Source: Aphis gossypii
Taxonomy: Eukaryota; Arthropoda; Insecta; Hemiptera; Aphididae
Reading direction: 5' to 3'
Assembly (NCBI RefSeq): GCF_020184175.1
Contig: NC_065531.1
Span: 54,333,213 to 54,397,212 of the forward strand
Length of the DNA stretch: 64,000 nt
Position 1 is the stretch's first letter; each line of letters starts with the position of its first letter. The position numbers and the translations under genes are program-made. Under the pieces are notes generated by a model. That model was not told where the DNA came from. It did not search any database and was given only the letters and a program-made list of their open reading frames with translations. Shown here piece by piece: positions 12,301 to 27,100 of this stretch.

Positions 12301-15300
12301 AAATTCTAAGTTTATTCGTTGTTCATTATGCATGTATGGTGCCTGAAAATAATTGGGTTTAACCAAAAGCCGTATACGCTATTTAAGTTGATTCACTCGT
12401 ATTTCATTAAAAAGCAGTTGCACTTGAAGCATCAGTAATTTCAGTTAAATTAAATGATAAGTATCTCACGTTGAGTTACTGCCTGTCGCAATAATTATTA
12501 TGAAAGTATAATAATCGGAGCATAATATCTAAAATATCTACCAAATTGTGCCAATCACAATTTTGAAATGGTGTACAAATACAATCAATTCGTTTATAAA
12601 TGTCGTTATAGACAAATTTTCAATTTATTTTAATTACGATATTTTTTGTTGAACTTTTTGCATTTCTTAACTTAATTATTTGAATCATTAAATAATACAT
12701 TTGTTGCAAATGTTCAAAATAAAAGTAAATTTAGTTTGGTACATGATATTACATAAAATAGTAAACTGGGTTTGTCGTAATTTTAATAATTATTTTTAAT
12801 TTCCTAAAAATATTGTAATTAGTAGCTTATAATAAATCATTTCAGAGGAATTATCTCAACATAACACTGTTTGTACCCACTTAGTATAGATTATTAAAAG
12901 TATTAAATCGTTAACGATATTAAAATGATATCTTATTTTAAAATAAATTGTTATACTACTAAAGTTATAATAATTAACAAGGTTTATCAGAATATTATCT
13001 GTTTTCTCGGAAATCATAATTTAAGTAGGCGAATATTAACGCATTATGTTTATTATGCACTAAATATAGTTTTAAAGTCAAACAACTTTAATATTAACAT
13101 CATATTCTTTAGTAAATTATTAGTTTATTACTTTAAAAACTGTATTGTAAAAACCGGGGTAATAACTAATGGACATATTTAAAAAAAAGACGGAACAATA
13201 ATTAGTATATTGTTTAAATTATTATCTTAAAACGACATTATAAAACATAAGCCTTCAGGCAGCAGACACAATTTTATCATTAAAAAAAAAAAATACTATT
13301 AATTCATATTAGTTATTACCGACTTTAATTTAGATCATTTTTAAATTACGGTTAGCTGGTAATTTAAACAGATACAACCATTATAAATATGCGTGGTGTG
13401 AACATAGTATTTTAAAAATGAAAAATAAATCATAGAAATATTTGAATTAAGATGTTTACTATGTGTAATAAATTATTATTAAATAAAAAAACTACTTTAA
13501 ATTGATTGGTATATTATACAGCTATTTGTTGGCGGATTTTTATTAGTAATATCAACTTTATGGTTGTTGCCATGGTTATACACATGAATATTAATCGTAT
13601 AAAAAATTAATTACATATACAATTCCACATTAACTTGCTAGCAATGAAAGGGTCAAAATAGTATACCCATTACCCACTAACGTGTTATTGAAACAGCAGG
13701 GCTTATTTGCATGATATGTAAAATATTTTCCTCTTTGATAATATATTATTTTTGGACGAATTTATATTATGTCAGTTTGTTCAAATCGGTCAAAAATGAT
13801 AACATGTAAGAATTCACCAATAAATATTTGGTGTATTAAAATATACATAGTAATATTGCAGTGTATCGATCATGGTATAATAAACTAAACTATCGATTCG
13901 TTAATACCTATACATGTTTTGAAATTAGAATTTGAAGTATTTAAGCTATTTTTAAATAATGCAATAGTATACTTTTTATTAATTCAACTATGATTTTACA
14001 AATCAATTTTGCCGTTTAAAAAGTAATTTTTACAATAAATCATTTTGTTTTTTTTACTTTTTACTGTACAATAGTACAATAATTATTAATTGATGTACAA
14101 TATGAATGTTGTTTGTTAATGATGCATAATGCTTTAACGACTTTCTTTTGTTTTATTTCCATTTAAGTAAATTCACTTTGATAGTAACATTTTTCTACGT
14201 AAAATCATTCGTATTTTTAACTATTCAATTTTTCATTTACAATATGTAATGTAGATGTACACTTTTGAAATAGTGCAGTAATGCAATAAAAATAAAACTT
14301 TTCTATAGACTCGTAAAAGTCCATTGACCATAATTGACAAAGTTTTTATTACCAAGACATCTTTTTCTCTGATTATATTTATTACAATGATGTAACACAA
14401 AATTGTTTTTATTATGAAATGTATTTTTGTTGAATTAACATTATAAAAGATTTTAGTATAAAAAGTAGTCAATTGGATGACAATATTATTATTATTGTTG
14501 TATAGAATTATAAGACATTTAAGATATTTTATCGTTATTGTAACTTGAGTTGGTAGCAATATTGTAGAATTATATGAGGACTTATAACTCTGTACTGTGT
14601 AGAATTTAAACGATAAATTATTGTTTTAGTGTATTTATATAGATAACAATTAATTTTAATAGATCGTGCATGTCAATATGCTAATATTGTGTAGGTAGTT
14701 GGATAGTTTATATCGTATTATAAATAATAAAGTTATGTACTAAACAGTAAAATGCACAATAAATATATTTGTCTGTTTGAAACAGTGCTGTGGAGTGGAA
14801 TGTTAAGGGTCGTATAAAATATTTAGTCGACAAACGAAAGTGGTAAATAACTATATTAGTTAAACGTTGTATCTCATTACGTATACGGAATTTGCAACTT
14901 AACAGGATTATTATATATACGGTTAGACACCGGAAGCTTTTTATACAGTTTAAACGCACGTTATTGATTTTTCTTAGACCTTTAACAAACCCTTTTTTAG
15001 TTTAGACATGGGTAATACAGTGTCAACATTGGTCGTTGTTGTTGCTTTCACGGGACGTAGTCCGGAATAATAACCCAATCGATTAAACACGGTAAAAAAA
15101 CAAATCGCACAGATTGAATTTTTATTTTTTAAGACTCCACGGCTGACGTGCGTACATAATATATGTACGCCTGCATCGTAGTCGGCAATATAAAATATAA
15201 TTTTGTGAACACTGAACAGGTAAACGTTATAGGTATGGTCTGATGTATTTTATCAGGCGAAGTTAATACATTATACCGGTTTACAATAATAGTGCTAAAA

Positions 15301-16049
15301 CATGTTCTAACACTAATACTAATTATAATAGTACAGTAACTACTAACTATTTATTGTATTTATGAGTAATTATTTTAAACCGTAAGTTATATCTTGTTCG
15401 AATATTATACGATTAAATTTTATCGTTTTGATAACTATTACTGTATTAAATTTTAAATATTATTTAAAATAAACAAAATAAAATCATGATATGATATGAT
15501 ATATTTTGTATATACTATGTTTTTTTTGTTAAATTGATAAAAATATCACCCTGTAAAGTGTAAGTTATTATACTTTGGCGTATAGCCAATAGCCATACAA
15601 TAATATTTACAGATACATAATATGTATGACTATATTATTATTATTATTATTCTGTAAGCATCGATATTTTATTTTATAGTACGGATGTGTTGTTGGCTGC
15701 CGAGTCCGGATTCGGAATTCGCGACGTTTCACAATATCGTTATATCATGCTCGTTTAAGTAATATATTCGTTTGTGTATACAAAGTTAAGCCGATAGATC
15801 CAATCGTTTTACGATTTCGAAAGATTATAATAATTATGATTATTCAAATGTATATTATTTTCTATGTTTAACGACGCACAGTAGTCTCCATATTATAGTC
15901 TCACATCGATTCCAACACAGATTCATAATATATAGGTACAATAATAAATATTCTAATTAAAATATAATTTAATGGTTTTTATGCTTTTAAGCAGTATACT
16001 ATACTTATGGTACACGTTTCAACACATTAACATACTATTATTTAAATTT

Positions 16050-16156
16050 TTGATGGGTAAACTAAAATTTGCGCAATTTTTGTATTATTTCCGTGAATTC
16101 TTACACACTCCCGGGAATCCCCGCCACTTTGTATTCCCGGGAATTGTCCACCCCTA
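16050..16156 (-). mobile_element. hAT-like transposon terminus (fragment)
   Basis: Read on the minus strand from 16156, the sequence begins TAGGGGTGGACAATTCCCGG and then repeats ATTCCCGGGA-type words (TTCCCGGGAA, then ATTCCCGGGAG). A TAGGGGTGGRCAATTCCCGGG start with subterminal CCCGGG repeats is typical of one class of insect hAT elements. I could not find a matching opposite end or an 8-bp target duplication within about 2 kb, so this is listed as a fragment; the inner boundary at 16050 is approximate. Confidence 0.5.
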
Positions 16157-19100
16157 GTTATTACTTTGGGTTATACACTCGTCGGTGATCCAATTAAAAT
16201 TTAATAATTTGATAATATATTATGTATACATGCGTACAGTGTAAATCTACAACGTTGTACATAGGCACGTATATTTATATTTTATAAAGACACCAAGTTA
16301 TAATGAAGTCATACTCTCTACTTACATCAAAGTGGTTTAAAACAGGGTACATTTTCAGCAAATTGATCGCAAATAATTGTATACCTGTTTTATTAAAATT
16401 TGCATATGAGTAACTCCATGAAATAAATGTTATCAAGCCTTATAATTAACCATATTATTTTGCTAACTCATCCATCCGATCAGTTTCAAACGAACGCCAA
16501 TATTTAACATATGAATTAGGTACGTGGTTTAATAAAATACTATTATTATTATTATTTCTATTATTATGCTGACTGTATGCAGTTTTTCGTCAGGAATGAT
16601 GTATGAAATAATGGTGTATTCGCCTTATGGTATTTTTTTAAAATTAACTTTTTATAATATAAGTAAAATAATATTATGTTCAATATCTATACATATATTA
16701 GATTTAGTATCCTTTTCCTTGAAAGTAGAAATTAGTTTGAGGACGTCACTACATTTTAGATTCCACTTTCGTATTATTTCTATATATTCACATTGTAATT
16801 ATATAGTTATCTATTATACAGTGATTCCAAGACTTACGACATACGTGCAAAATTATGTCATTTATTCATTATTGTATTTTTCATACTTGTTATATGTGTA
16901 TAATACATGTTATAATATCATGTATCACCAATATTCGAGTGTATTATAATATTGTATTATTATTTTAATACGTATAATAAAAAAAAATATATGTCACAAT
17001 GGATGGCAATAGTCTACAACAATGACAAATATATTATTGTAAGTCTTTCCTAGTTCCTACATAATAATAACAAATATATCATGTTACGGGTAAATGGATC
17101 ATATCTGATTTGCTGGTAATGTCGACATTACTTGGGTGAGATCGAGTTAATCAAAGTAACTTGAGTAATACCAGAGACAAAATGCAAAATGATTTGGTTA
17201 TTTTTCTTTATATTGCCCGCCACTGATTGAGTAATAATTGCATACGTTATTGATGTTTTTCAATTTGTTAATAATAATTGAACACGCACAGATATATAAA
17301 AAGATATGTGGTAAATAGTATAATATATAGTATAGTATAGGATTTTAATGTATATTAACTTAGGACTTTAGGATAAGACTGGCAAATTTGTACGTGCGTA
17401 TATTATTCATTTCAATTTGAAATAATGGTATAATGTAATTAAAATGTATGTAATTTGATAAGATCGATCTCTATAGGCGGATAATATTAATTTTATTCAA
17501 AACTTAAAGCCGCGTGTGGATGGATTATCTATACCTATATAATAGTGTACTCGTATAACGGTTAGGATACACATATTATATAAACTTTATAATGATATTA
17601 ACGAGTAACTATTTATAAAATATACACAATATACATATATTATTATCGCAACCAGAAGTTTCGCGTTCGTGTCATTGCGATGACATCGGTTGTGCGATGT
17701 TTGCTTAAAAACGACCGTGCCACATCGTTAATATGTAATATTATTGTATTGTACTCCGTTGCACGTCATGTGATATTATTATTATGGGTATTATTAACGC
17801 AACGAGCAGGTGATGTGCGCACGATTTCAGACTTTCCATTTTTGCATTTTCCACGTAGGTAGGTTGGGTGAGTGTGTTTGTTCAAAACTCGATACGTATA
17901 ATTATATTGCACCACGTGTATTATTTTGATCATAATATTTGTCTTTGTATTTCTATGTCGTGTCGTTTGTTCTACACGGTTTGATGTATGTAATACAATA
18001 TTGTTATTACGAACAAAATTTATGAAAAAAAAAATAATAATAACAATTCGACACACGAGCGACTGGACTCGCATGATGTATTGATGTGGGTCGGGCGGAC
18101 GCTTACCCTCTTGCATTGAAGTTCATAATACTTTTTAGCGCAATAATTATACATAATTATTATGTTTAATACACATGTGTTGCCCTAAGGCCACGGGGAT
18201 GTTACCGCTATAATACATACATAATACCCGTGTTATATAATATAATTATAAAAAAAATTGTACTAAAACCAGTAAAACCGTTTTATAAACACGTATAAAT
18301 TTTAACAGATGAGCTAAGACTATGTGAGATATAACAATGTTTTGAATATTCAATACATTTATACATATTATTATTATAGTGTCATCGAAGCCGTCATCCA
18401 ATTCGACGAGCTTTTTATTTGAATGGATGGAAAAGTGAAAAATACAGTGTCTGTTGTGGTCATGCGGTTAATCATAAATATTTGGACCAGCCGATGGACG
18501 GCGGCGATGCGTGTTAATGACTTGGGCAGGATAGGATAGTATAATATATTATAGTCATTGTAGATACATATATATATATATAGAAGTGGTTAACAGTTCT
18601 TCTAATCATTCGTTGCTCGCCATGTCATCTGTGACACAATAATAATATATAATAATAATGTGACATTTACTATTCCGCTTTAAATTTTGAAATTGATGAC
18701 ACGCGTTTCTGATTGTTTTAAATCCTCAACGACAATTATTATAATAATCATCTATAAAGAGTTTCGGTATACACTATACACCCCTCATATTTATTAATCA
18801 CAACTACAGCAGTTAACAATACTATTTAGAGTACATAAGTACATAAAATATCAGAGAAATAATACTATTTAGATGGTCGATCAAAATTCGTGGTATGTCT
18901 GATATATTCGTCTGTAGTTTTCCAAACACCATCCTATAATTTAATTTTTGATCTAGATCACGATTATCTGACTTATAATAATATAGTGCTAGTGCATAAC
19001 AACTTTAAACTGATAATAAAGACATTGTACACTTTCTCGGTTTTGCTAGCCTCACTATTTGCTATAGCAGGACAGTTGTTAGACCATTTTTCTTTGTATC

Positions 19101-19918
19101 AACGAACGCATTTATTATCATAGTATGATAGTTTTCGAATTCGCAACTATTATCCGATATAATATTTTAACTAGGAGTATTTTTTATATCCGGATATTCA
19201 AAAAAAAAACCTTTAGTTTTGAGGTTTCTACTTTATTTGAAATCGTAATTTTACACATCATAAGGTAAATTAATGAAATCGCGTAAATTCTAAACGATCA
19301 TAAACAGTGTAGAACAGTAGGTATACATCATACATCCATAGCACATAATATATTTTATCTGTTTTGATATACATTTATTGTATATCATATTATAATCTAT
19401 TCATATTACGATATATTTCTTTTCTAAAAATATACAGTGACTTCATGGTATAATCTTTTAACATCGATGTTGTTATATCATTATCTGTTATTATTGTCAT
19501 TAGTAGAAAGCTTTACTAATTTTGATTTAGTATTACGGACATGCCGTAGAAGTGCAGCGGTTGATGACGCGTTGAATGCTGATTTGTATGAACGAAATAT
19601 TAGCAAAACGATCGATATTGTCATCACTCATCAGCTATCACAGCAAACGTGTTTGTTTTTTCAATATTATTTCGTTTGTTTTGTGTACACGTGCTTCAAG
19701 TCCAGTCGGAAAATTATTGCAATACAGGTAACTAACTCGAAGTTTTATTGGCTGCAGTTTATTAAAATCTCGTGCAAAACATCATGTTTTATGATAAAAC
19801 ATAACAAGTTTAAAATTGATATAAACGATAAATAATAAATATAAATGATTACGATATAGATAATATTTTATTCACTAAAATTAATCGATGAATATTATCG
19901 TCTTACGTTAAGTTAAAC

Positions 19919-20603
19919 TAGAGCTCGGATTTTAAATCATATGCTTCTTTTTTTATATGAGGTAGAAATCTAATTTTTATACATAAATCCGTTTCACGTC
20001 ATTCTGATTTCAAATAAACCAATCAATTTTTGCTAATTATGGATTTTTTTTATGTAAATGCTTTTTTTGCTTTTTTATTGCTTTTTTTATTCAATTATTT
20101 CAGCTCTACATTTTTTAGATGTTTATTATGCTATTTTAATAAGAAATGTAAAAACCCAGAATTTGGATATTGGACTATTATTGTTTTCGTTGTCGGTTTA
20201 ATTATTAAATGCATTAAACGTATGTAAATTATCGATCTACATGTAGTCTGCAGTACCTATATACGGTCAGTATGCCTATAACATTGATATCGAAAATTTC
20301 AAAATTTAAGATTTAGTCTTGTAATTTGAAATCTCTTGTATGAAGTATGTATCGATCACTTCAGTGGATAGAGTTCGTTTTCTACGTATAAAATATTCTG
20401 TAGGACAATAGTCAGTTTCTCTACTGAAAATCTAGGGAAATACATGGTAGTTAATTCTTTTTTTAATTTAAATTAATATTTAAAATTTTTTTATCATTTT
20501 TATAACTAGTTCATGTTAATTTTTGGTCATGTTTCTTTTTTTCTGTGTCAAAACAACCGTGTGCTTTTCTAGATGCTTATTATGCTTTAAAATCCGAGTC
20601 CTA
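19919..20603 (+). mobile_element. Non-autonomous hAT element, copy 1 (685 bp)
   Basis: The left end TAGAGCTCGGATTTTAAA and the right end, read inverted as TAGGACTCGGATTTTAAAGC, form terminal inverted repeats with two mismatches in the first 18 bases. The flanks GTTAAAC (19912-19918) and GTTATAAC (20604-20611) look like an 8-bp target duplication that has lost one base on the left, as expected for hAT. The interior is AT-rich with T tracts and aligns over nearly its whole length with the element at 36020-36705 in the same orientation. Near the right end (about 20340-20460) lies a frameshifted relic of the hAT transposase C-terminus. The element is too short to encode a transposase, so it would have depended on a full-length relative. 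Confidence 0.85.
20340..20460 (+). pseudogene. hAT transposase C-terminal relic, frameshifted
   Basis: This segment aligns with the readable relic at 36418-36552. It keeps the codons for the ITSVD stretch and for the later TTENLGKYMVV-type stretch, but small deletions before and inside the RSFS-YK-NIL part break the frame. The parent domain is the hAT dimerisation domain at the transposase C-terminus. It cannot encode anything functional. Confidence 0.7.
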
Positions 20604-20671
20604 GTTATAACTATCCGTCCAAATGCAATGATGATTTTTTATGAAACCCTGACCTCTCCTACGTTTGAGTA

Positions 20672-20705
<34 letters not shown>

Positions 20706-20706
20706 T
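20672..20706. repeat. (AAT)n microsatellite
   Basis: An uninterrupted AAT/TAA trinucleotide run of about 35 bp just downstream of hAT copy 1. Confidence 0.95.
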
Positions 20707-23700
20707 TGTATATATTATTGTACTATTTATACCTAGTATACAGAATAATACTACATGTATATATTGACTACTGCTAGTTGTAAATACTAATTAAGATTGA
20801 ATGGTATATATTATATGTATTAAACCTTAACATATAATAGCGATAATTTTTTGTAGAAAAAGGATTCCAAAATGTTACGTGGCATTTAAATATCAAAAAT
20901 ATTAAAATGTCAAAAATGTAAAAAAAAAAAATAATGTAATAAATATGATAAACAATAAACGAACTTCCCACTTGGCGGACACAAGTCGTAAAAATTATTA
21001 CTTTAACAATATTTTAAGCGTAAATTATTCTTCCTTGAATGGAATAATTATTTATTTTTGCAGTTTATTTTTTCAATTATAAGTGTTTGCATGAAGTAAT
21101 TTTTAAATATCGTTTAAAGAAATTTAGAAACGTCTAAGTTCAGCTAGTATATATTAGTATAATATTGCTTTTTAAAGTACCTACTTGAATAAAATTAATT
21201 GATTTATAATAGTTGATAATATGTACCTACTGATATTTAATATTGTATTTTAATGAGTCTTCAACAAAAACAACCATAATACAAGAAGAACAGCATAAAA
21301 TTTATGCTAACTACAAAATATACGAGTATTAAATTTAATTTTGTAATATTGTTTCAATTTACTGTTTTAGAAATTGGTACCTACTAAATTATTTAAAATA
21401 ATATGTGAGCTGAAATAAATAGCTTATTTTTTTAATAATTGATTAAACTTAGGTAATAAACATGATACCTACATTTAATTATTTGTATTTAAATGCTATG
21501 TCTGATATTAATTAAAGGTTTAGTGCCTGCCTACTGTTAAAGTTATTAATTTGCAATTATTATTTTTAACTTTAAAAATCATTCAATTCATTTCTATAAT
21601 ATAATATTAATATAATTATAATTATTAGAAAAATACAACGTAATATTATATTATTTTGAATAACAGGTCTTAAAGAATATTACAGATATCTAATTAATTA
21701 TTTATTCATTATTGCAGCATGTATTGTGGAGGTACCATTTTAATATACAAAGATATAATATAAATACTTTGGTTTTTTTTTTAATTTTTTTTTCTTTTTA
21801 ATATATAAACACATTTATTTCCATTAAATAAAATCCGTTGTAAAATGAATATATTTTCTATACATTTAAAATAAAATATAAACGTTTTAATAAACATGTT
21901 TTATACTTCTATACAATTTATAAATTTTCATGTTCATCATGAATTTCCATCGAATAACTTTATCAAGAACCAATAATTAATAGTTATATAGTATAAACAT
22001 AATAAGGGATTACAGCTTAGTAAAAAGTAAAAAGTAAAAAGTTTCATGTTTCAGAACATGAAAAAAATGTAAAATAGTATTATAGTTAACTTCGTCCGTG
22101 TTTGATTAGAAAGGTTGACCTATATGTAGCGTAGTACCTACAAAAAATAATAGCATTAAAAAAGAGTTGTAAAACCCAGTTGAATTTACGACCATACCAG
22201 TTTTATAACAAAACCCTGATAATTTTGACGAACCAAGAGCTTCACTCAGAATTGTGAAATTGCCATGACCTATGAACGCGATGATTTATCATTATTTTCA
22301 AATTTAAAATAATAACACAATACTGGATTGTGAGGGGTATGCGAAGCAAGACAAGTAGCCCAGTACCCTATACAATATTTGTATTTCTATCAGAAACTAC
22401 TTATATAATATTATATATTGCGTTTATTTCAATGAAAATACGCTCTTTAGACATTGTTCATGAATCCGCGCTCATTTACATAGAAAGGCACTCTACAATG
22501 TTATAAGTTCAAAACATAATAATACTAAATATTTTAGTCAATAAAATATTCGAATAAAAATATATAAAACTTATTTTGAAATAAAAATATAGATGATATT
22601 AGGATATTGTTGTGCCATAATACTTCAGAAGTGTCGTGTGAACAGATATTTCGAAGCGTTTTCTAAAAACAACAGTGCTCTCGAAACTACCAGAAATTAA
22701 TTACTTTTATTATTGCGGTACATATAGGTACAATGCGTCAATGCAATATTACATTATACATCGATTGTAGTGTTATATTGCGCATCTTTAAAATATTCTT
22801 GGCGTACTACATGGTCAGTTTAATGTTATGCAATTCGAAATATTGTCATTTATTTCAGTGAATAAGTTACATAATAATAACGATTGAAAAATAAAACTGG
22901 CCGTTTGTCAGATGAACACGTACTGTGATTTAGTATTTATTTTTTATTTATGACAGCTGTCACCTGTCATCTATAGTTAAAGTATATAATATGTAAGTAT
23001 TTATTGGTTGTATAACATACTATATAGGTACCTTTATCGTATGTCTACAATAGAACTTACTTCACATCTATTTTTTAATTTTAAAACACCACAAGATTCT
23101 AACAGTCAAAATTAACTAAAAAAAAAAAAAAAATCAGACCGTGAAAAATATATAAAACAATACACGTTTCTAATATAATATTTAAAATTAATATATTTGT
23201 TTATATTTGTTTTTTGCAAATATTAATCAGATAACCACACGTGTAATATATATTCAGATATAATAAGATATTTTATATGAACTCTACTAGTTACATATAC
23301 TTGTTAAAATTTGAGTCAACAAACTTTAGTTTAATTATAGAAAATATTATTAATCTTGATGCTAAATATTTGATATGTGTTTTTAAACATTTAAAATTAT
23401 ACGATATATACCTATCATAATATTTTGAGAAAAATGTTTAAAATGTTTTAATAATTATATACTGTCGTTTGAACTATTAAAAAAAAACAAGTTATGCAAA
23501 TAAATAAAATATATTTTAAGACGTAGGTATAACGAAACTATTTTATTTTAAAAGTGAAAATGTTGTTATTATTGTACGTTAAATATAATATAATATTATG
23601 TGGTATTTTAATTGTACAACTAGTCAAATTGATATAAATTAGTGATTAAAATAAGTTGTAGATAACTTTAAAAACAAATCAGATATTATGTAGGTATGAA

Positions 23701-23929
23701 TTTTTTCTAGCTAAGTCTAAGTCTATAAATATTGTTTTAACTCTATTTTTAATACACGAATTGCACAGTATATTCCGATCGAATTTTATGGCTTTCCTGT
23801 TATTATATCTAATGTTGTCGAATCTCGAATCATCTATAGTAAATAATAACTTGTGTATTTCAAAGACCCCTGCTTTGAAGGGCAGCAGAAATTGTTTCAT
23901 CTACGGCCTACTCGAGCTATATACAGTCG

Positions 23930-24166
23930 TTTAATAAGTACTTAACCGCGTTAAAGCTCTCAGGGGGAATGCCCGATGGTGCCCATATCTTTTGAGTTGC
24001 CGTGAAGTTCGAAACCCCTCAGCATTATTTTTCCATTTAGATGACCTAAAATATAGTATCTGACACCCCTGGGAAAAAAAACTAGCCGTTCATAATTGCG
24101 TTTCTGTACACCTAAATATAATGTATGTATATGATAGCGATACTGAGTAAATACTTCTTTACGCAT
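23930..24166 (-). other. Compositionally distinct island, possible transposon remnant
   Basis: This stretch is less AT-rich than its flanks and is open on the minus strand for 68 codons (24166 down to 23960), beginning with a Met-Arg-Lys-Glu start and ending Gly-His-Ser-Pro. The word CAGTCGTTTAATAAG at about 23926 follows TA, as a Tc1/mariner end would, but no matching inverted end is visible nearby. I do not recognise the peptide. It may be a decayed mobile element or chance. Confidence 0.25.
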
Positions 24167-27100
24167 TATATTGTATATTTTAAAAATGTATTAAATACAA
24201 AGGGTATTTTTCATTGTATAACTATGGTATTAAAATTCCTATGTTTATATAAATTATAACCACGGCCGATAGCGTTTTGAATTGCTTTTGATTGTGTTAA
24301 AAGCCCCGATTTCCATTCTAAATTCTAAATAATTGGTGTGTCTTTATTTTATGGGTGTTGTGAAAATAAATTTAAATAATTTTAGGAATTTAAGCCAAGG
24401 ATTATGTATAATGATTAAAAATGTCATGTATTAAATATTAGTATAAATAGAGGAAGCACTGAGGATAATTTTATAAGACATTGTGGATTCTAGAGAATGT
24501 ATCTACGAGTGAAATAAAAAATTTATTTACCTACGTATACTTTAAATTCCTTGATTATCTTATAGTTGACTGATGTATAGTTAAAGTTTTACTTTCATAA
24601 AACGTTTTCATATTTTATTTTAAAAATTCTATAAATAATTCGCTGTACTCGTAAAACCGAAGAATCTAAATTTGTATAACTTAACAAAATAGTCACTCTG
24701 TACTATATGGATTTTACTTACAACATTTTGTAATATTTATTCACCCTTCGCTCTATACGGTGTATTATCACACTGTGCGTTTTTCCGGCTGACGTTTAAT
24801 GTTATGTTTAGTTGGAAACTTAAACGATTATTTTAATATGCGTTTCGCATAGTTCCGAACAAATTTGTTCGAGAAACTCTATATCGAGATCTCATAATAC
24901 AGAGAGAATTATCGTATACATAGCATGTTATTTCTTTACCAACTTTACTCAGCGGACTGTCTCGTTTAATTGTTCGCTTATTTATATTTATCACAGTGAA
25001 ATGTTGAAGGTCATTCTTTTAATTTAAATTGTATGCTCCTACACGAACCTGTTCAGTGAGGGCCCATTATCATTTTAAAGGAATAAACAACAACAATAAT
25101 AATATGTCTAATAGTGTAAAACGTGTTACTGAACTATTGAGTAAAATGTGTCTTAGTTATCTTCTTAGATATCTTATTGATAATATATTATAATATATTT
25201 ATATAATGTATATAATATATAAATAACTATATTTTCAAAGATTGACGAAAACAAATGATTCATCTATAGATAGTGCTTAGTATTTACTTTACATATTATT
25301 ACTTGGTGATGATAGTTATTTTATAATGTATATTTTATATTATATTTTTATCCATTTATCTATAATAATTACATTCTTTTATTATGATCGATATTATTTA
25401 AATATGTTTGTATTTGTGTTTACACGCTTTTAAATTGCATAAAATACTGCATTAATCGTTTTTATTACATTATAAAATGTAATTATAGTACTGACATTAT
25501 AATAAAGAAAATTAAAATATGTAGTTATTTTTCAATTTTAGAGTTATATAATATTTTGTATTTAACATCGATATTAGATTCTATCAAAACAAACAATAAA
25601 AAACAATTTACTTTACTTTAATACATGATGTGAGTTGTAACATTAATTGTATAGCATTATTGCATTAAGATATTTTTTAGAAACTACTAACCTAGAAACT
25701 TTTAACTTAATAATAATAAGTAAAAGTTTGAATATAATATGTATCTACTCTAAAACTACGAATACGTTTATGTATATTTTATCATTTTTTTTTTTTTTAG
25801 AGAAACACTTTATTTTTACCCAGGTAAATAAATTGTCCACGAAGTGTAATATATATTATAATATTATTAATATAATATATTGGAAATAATATAAATTCGC
25901 CGTTTACGTTTTTGAAATACCACTATAAATACATAAGCGAATAAAAGTATATCACCTAAGTTAAATTAGTTAGTTTATTACTTTTTATTCGAACTGTTAA
26001 GAAATTCAACAGAAAAAAACTTGTTTGTGCTTTAAAATTAATTCATTGAATACTGTAAACTATAATATTATCAAATTAAACAAGTAGTTTCTGATTTATT
26101 TTAAAATAATTTATCGTCATAATTATTTTAATTCGAAGTTAATTGTATTTATATGGTTTTATAAAATAATTTATACAATTATATTTTACTATTAACTAAA
26201 AACTATTAAACAAAGGTACAAAACAAATAAATAGTTTTGTAGAAATCCATTTTGAAATTTTGTATAGACGAGAAATATAACTCTTCTTGTTACAGACTTA
26301 CAGTAAACAATTGATTTAACTCAAACATTTATTCTTCCTAGTTTTAAAAGAGATCTAGGTAATGAAAATATTTTATAATTTTTATTAATTGAAAATACGC
26401 CTTAGAAATAAGTAGGTCAGTTTTGAAGTGTTTCATTGCAGCAGTCTTATTATTATTCTAAAGGAATTATAGAAGGAAGAAACCTTATTGAGAATTTAAA
26501 TTATACCAGCTAAACGTCTAAAGGTTTAATAACGCTAAAGTATTAAATAAGAAGTATTACATTTCTCAATTTCTGTAGCAAATAAAAACATTTATCAAAT
26601 AATCTGACCATGCTTCATGCTTTATTATTGCATAACGTAGACCGTATTACCATTACCGATTAACATATAAATTTATCTTCATATGCGTATGTGTAACGGG
26701 GAATTATATCGATGAATTAATTTATCTTCGTAAGCGGATCAACGTTCATTAAACGGTAATATAAATTATATTTAAGATTAATATATTTAACTAATTTAAT
26801 ATCGAGTCAAAGTATTTAAATAAAAACTTGTTAAAGAAAATAATGCATTTCTAAATGGTCTATATAAGTGAATAAAATGACCATAAAGGATTTACTCGAA
26901 CATTATTGCAGTTTAACTGTTTGGGTAAAGCTGGTAGTACCTATATATAAATAGTTTTAAATAAATCAAAGGTGATAGAGGCGGATACGAATGAGGTAAA
27001 TATGCTGGAAAATCAATTTTACAGGTTAAATAAATCACGTTTGTTTAAAACAACAAAAATCAACATGGAATGTCCCAGAAGGGTTGAATACTGTAGGTAG

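Larger units (their letters stand above)
8933..19911. other. AT-rich intergenic or intronic sequence, no gene
   Basis: About 11 kb upstream of the minus-strand exon. It could be that gene's upstream intron or intergenic DNA. No frame shows coding character; those at 12925-13182, 14233-14559, 16566-16949 and 19437-19835 are AT-rich. The last one (123 codons from an internal ATG, ending shortly after a CAG|GTAACT donor-like site) is the least unlikely but matches nothing I know. Contents that stand out are a 19-bp tandem duplication at 9336-9373 and a hAT-like terminus at about 16050-16156. TAA/TTA runs occur near 15640 and 16545. Confidence 0.55.

Noticed and set aside
16566..16949. 127-codon plus-strand frame starting with ATG
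   Set aside because: AT-rich at all codon positions and dominated by Ile, Tyr, Leu and Ser; such frames are expected by chance over 64 kb.
19437..19835. 132-codon plus-strand frame with a donor-like CAG|GTAACT
   Set aside because: The listed start is GTG; the first ATG leaves about 122 codons with no bias, no family and no acceptor. Not strong enough to call a gene.
24005..24025. GTTCGAAACC, resembling a tRNA T-loop
   Set aside because: The bases on either side do not pair to form a T stem, and no acceptor, D or anticodon arm is present.
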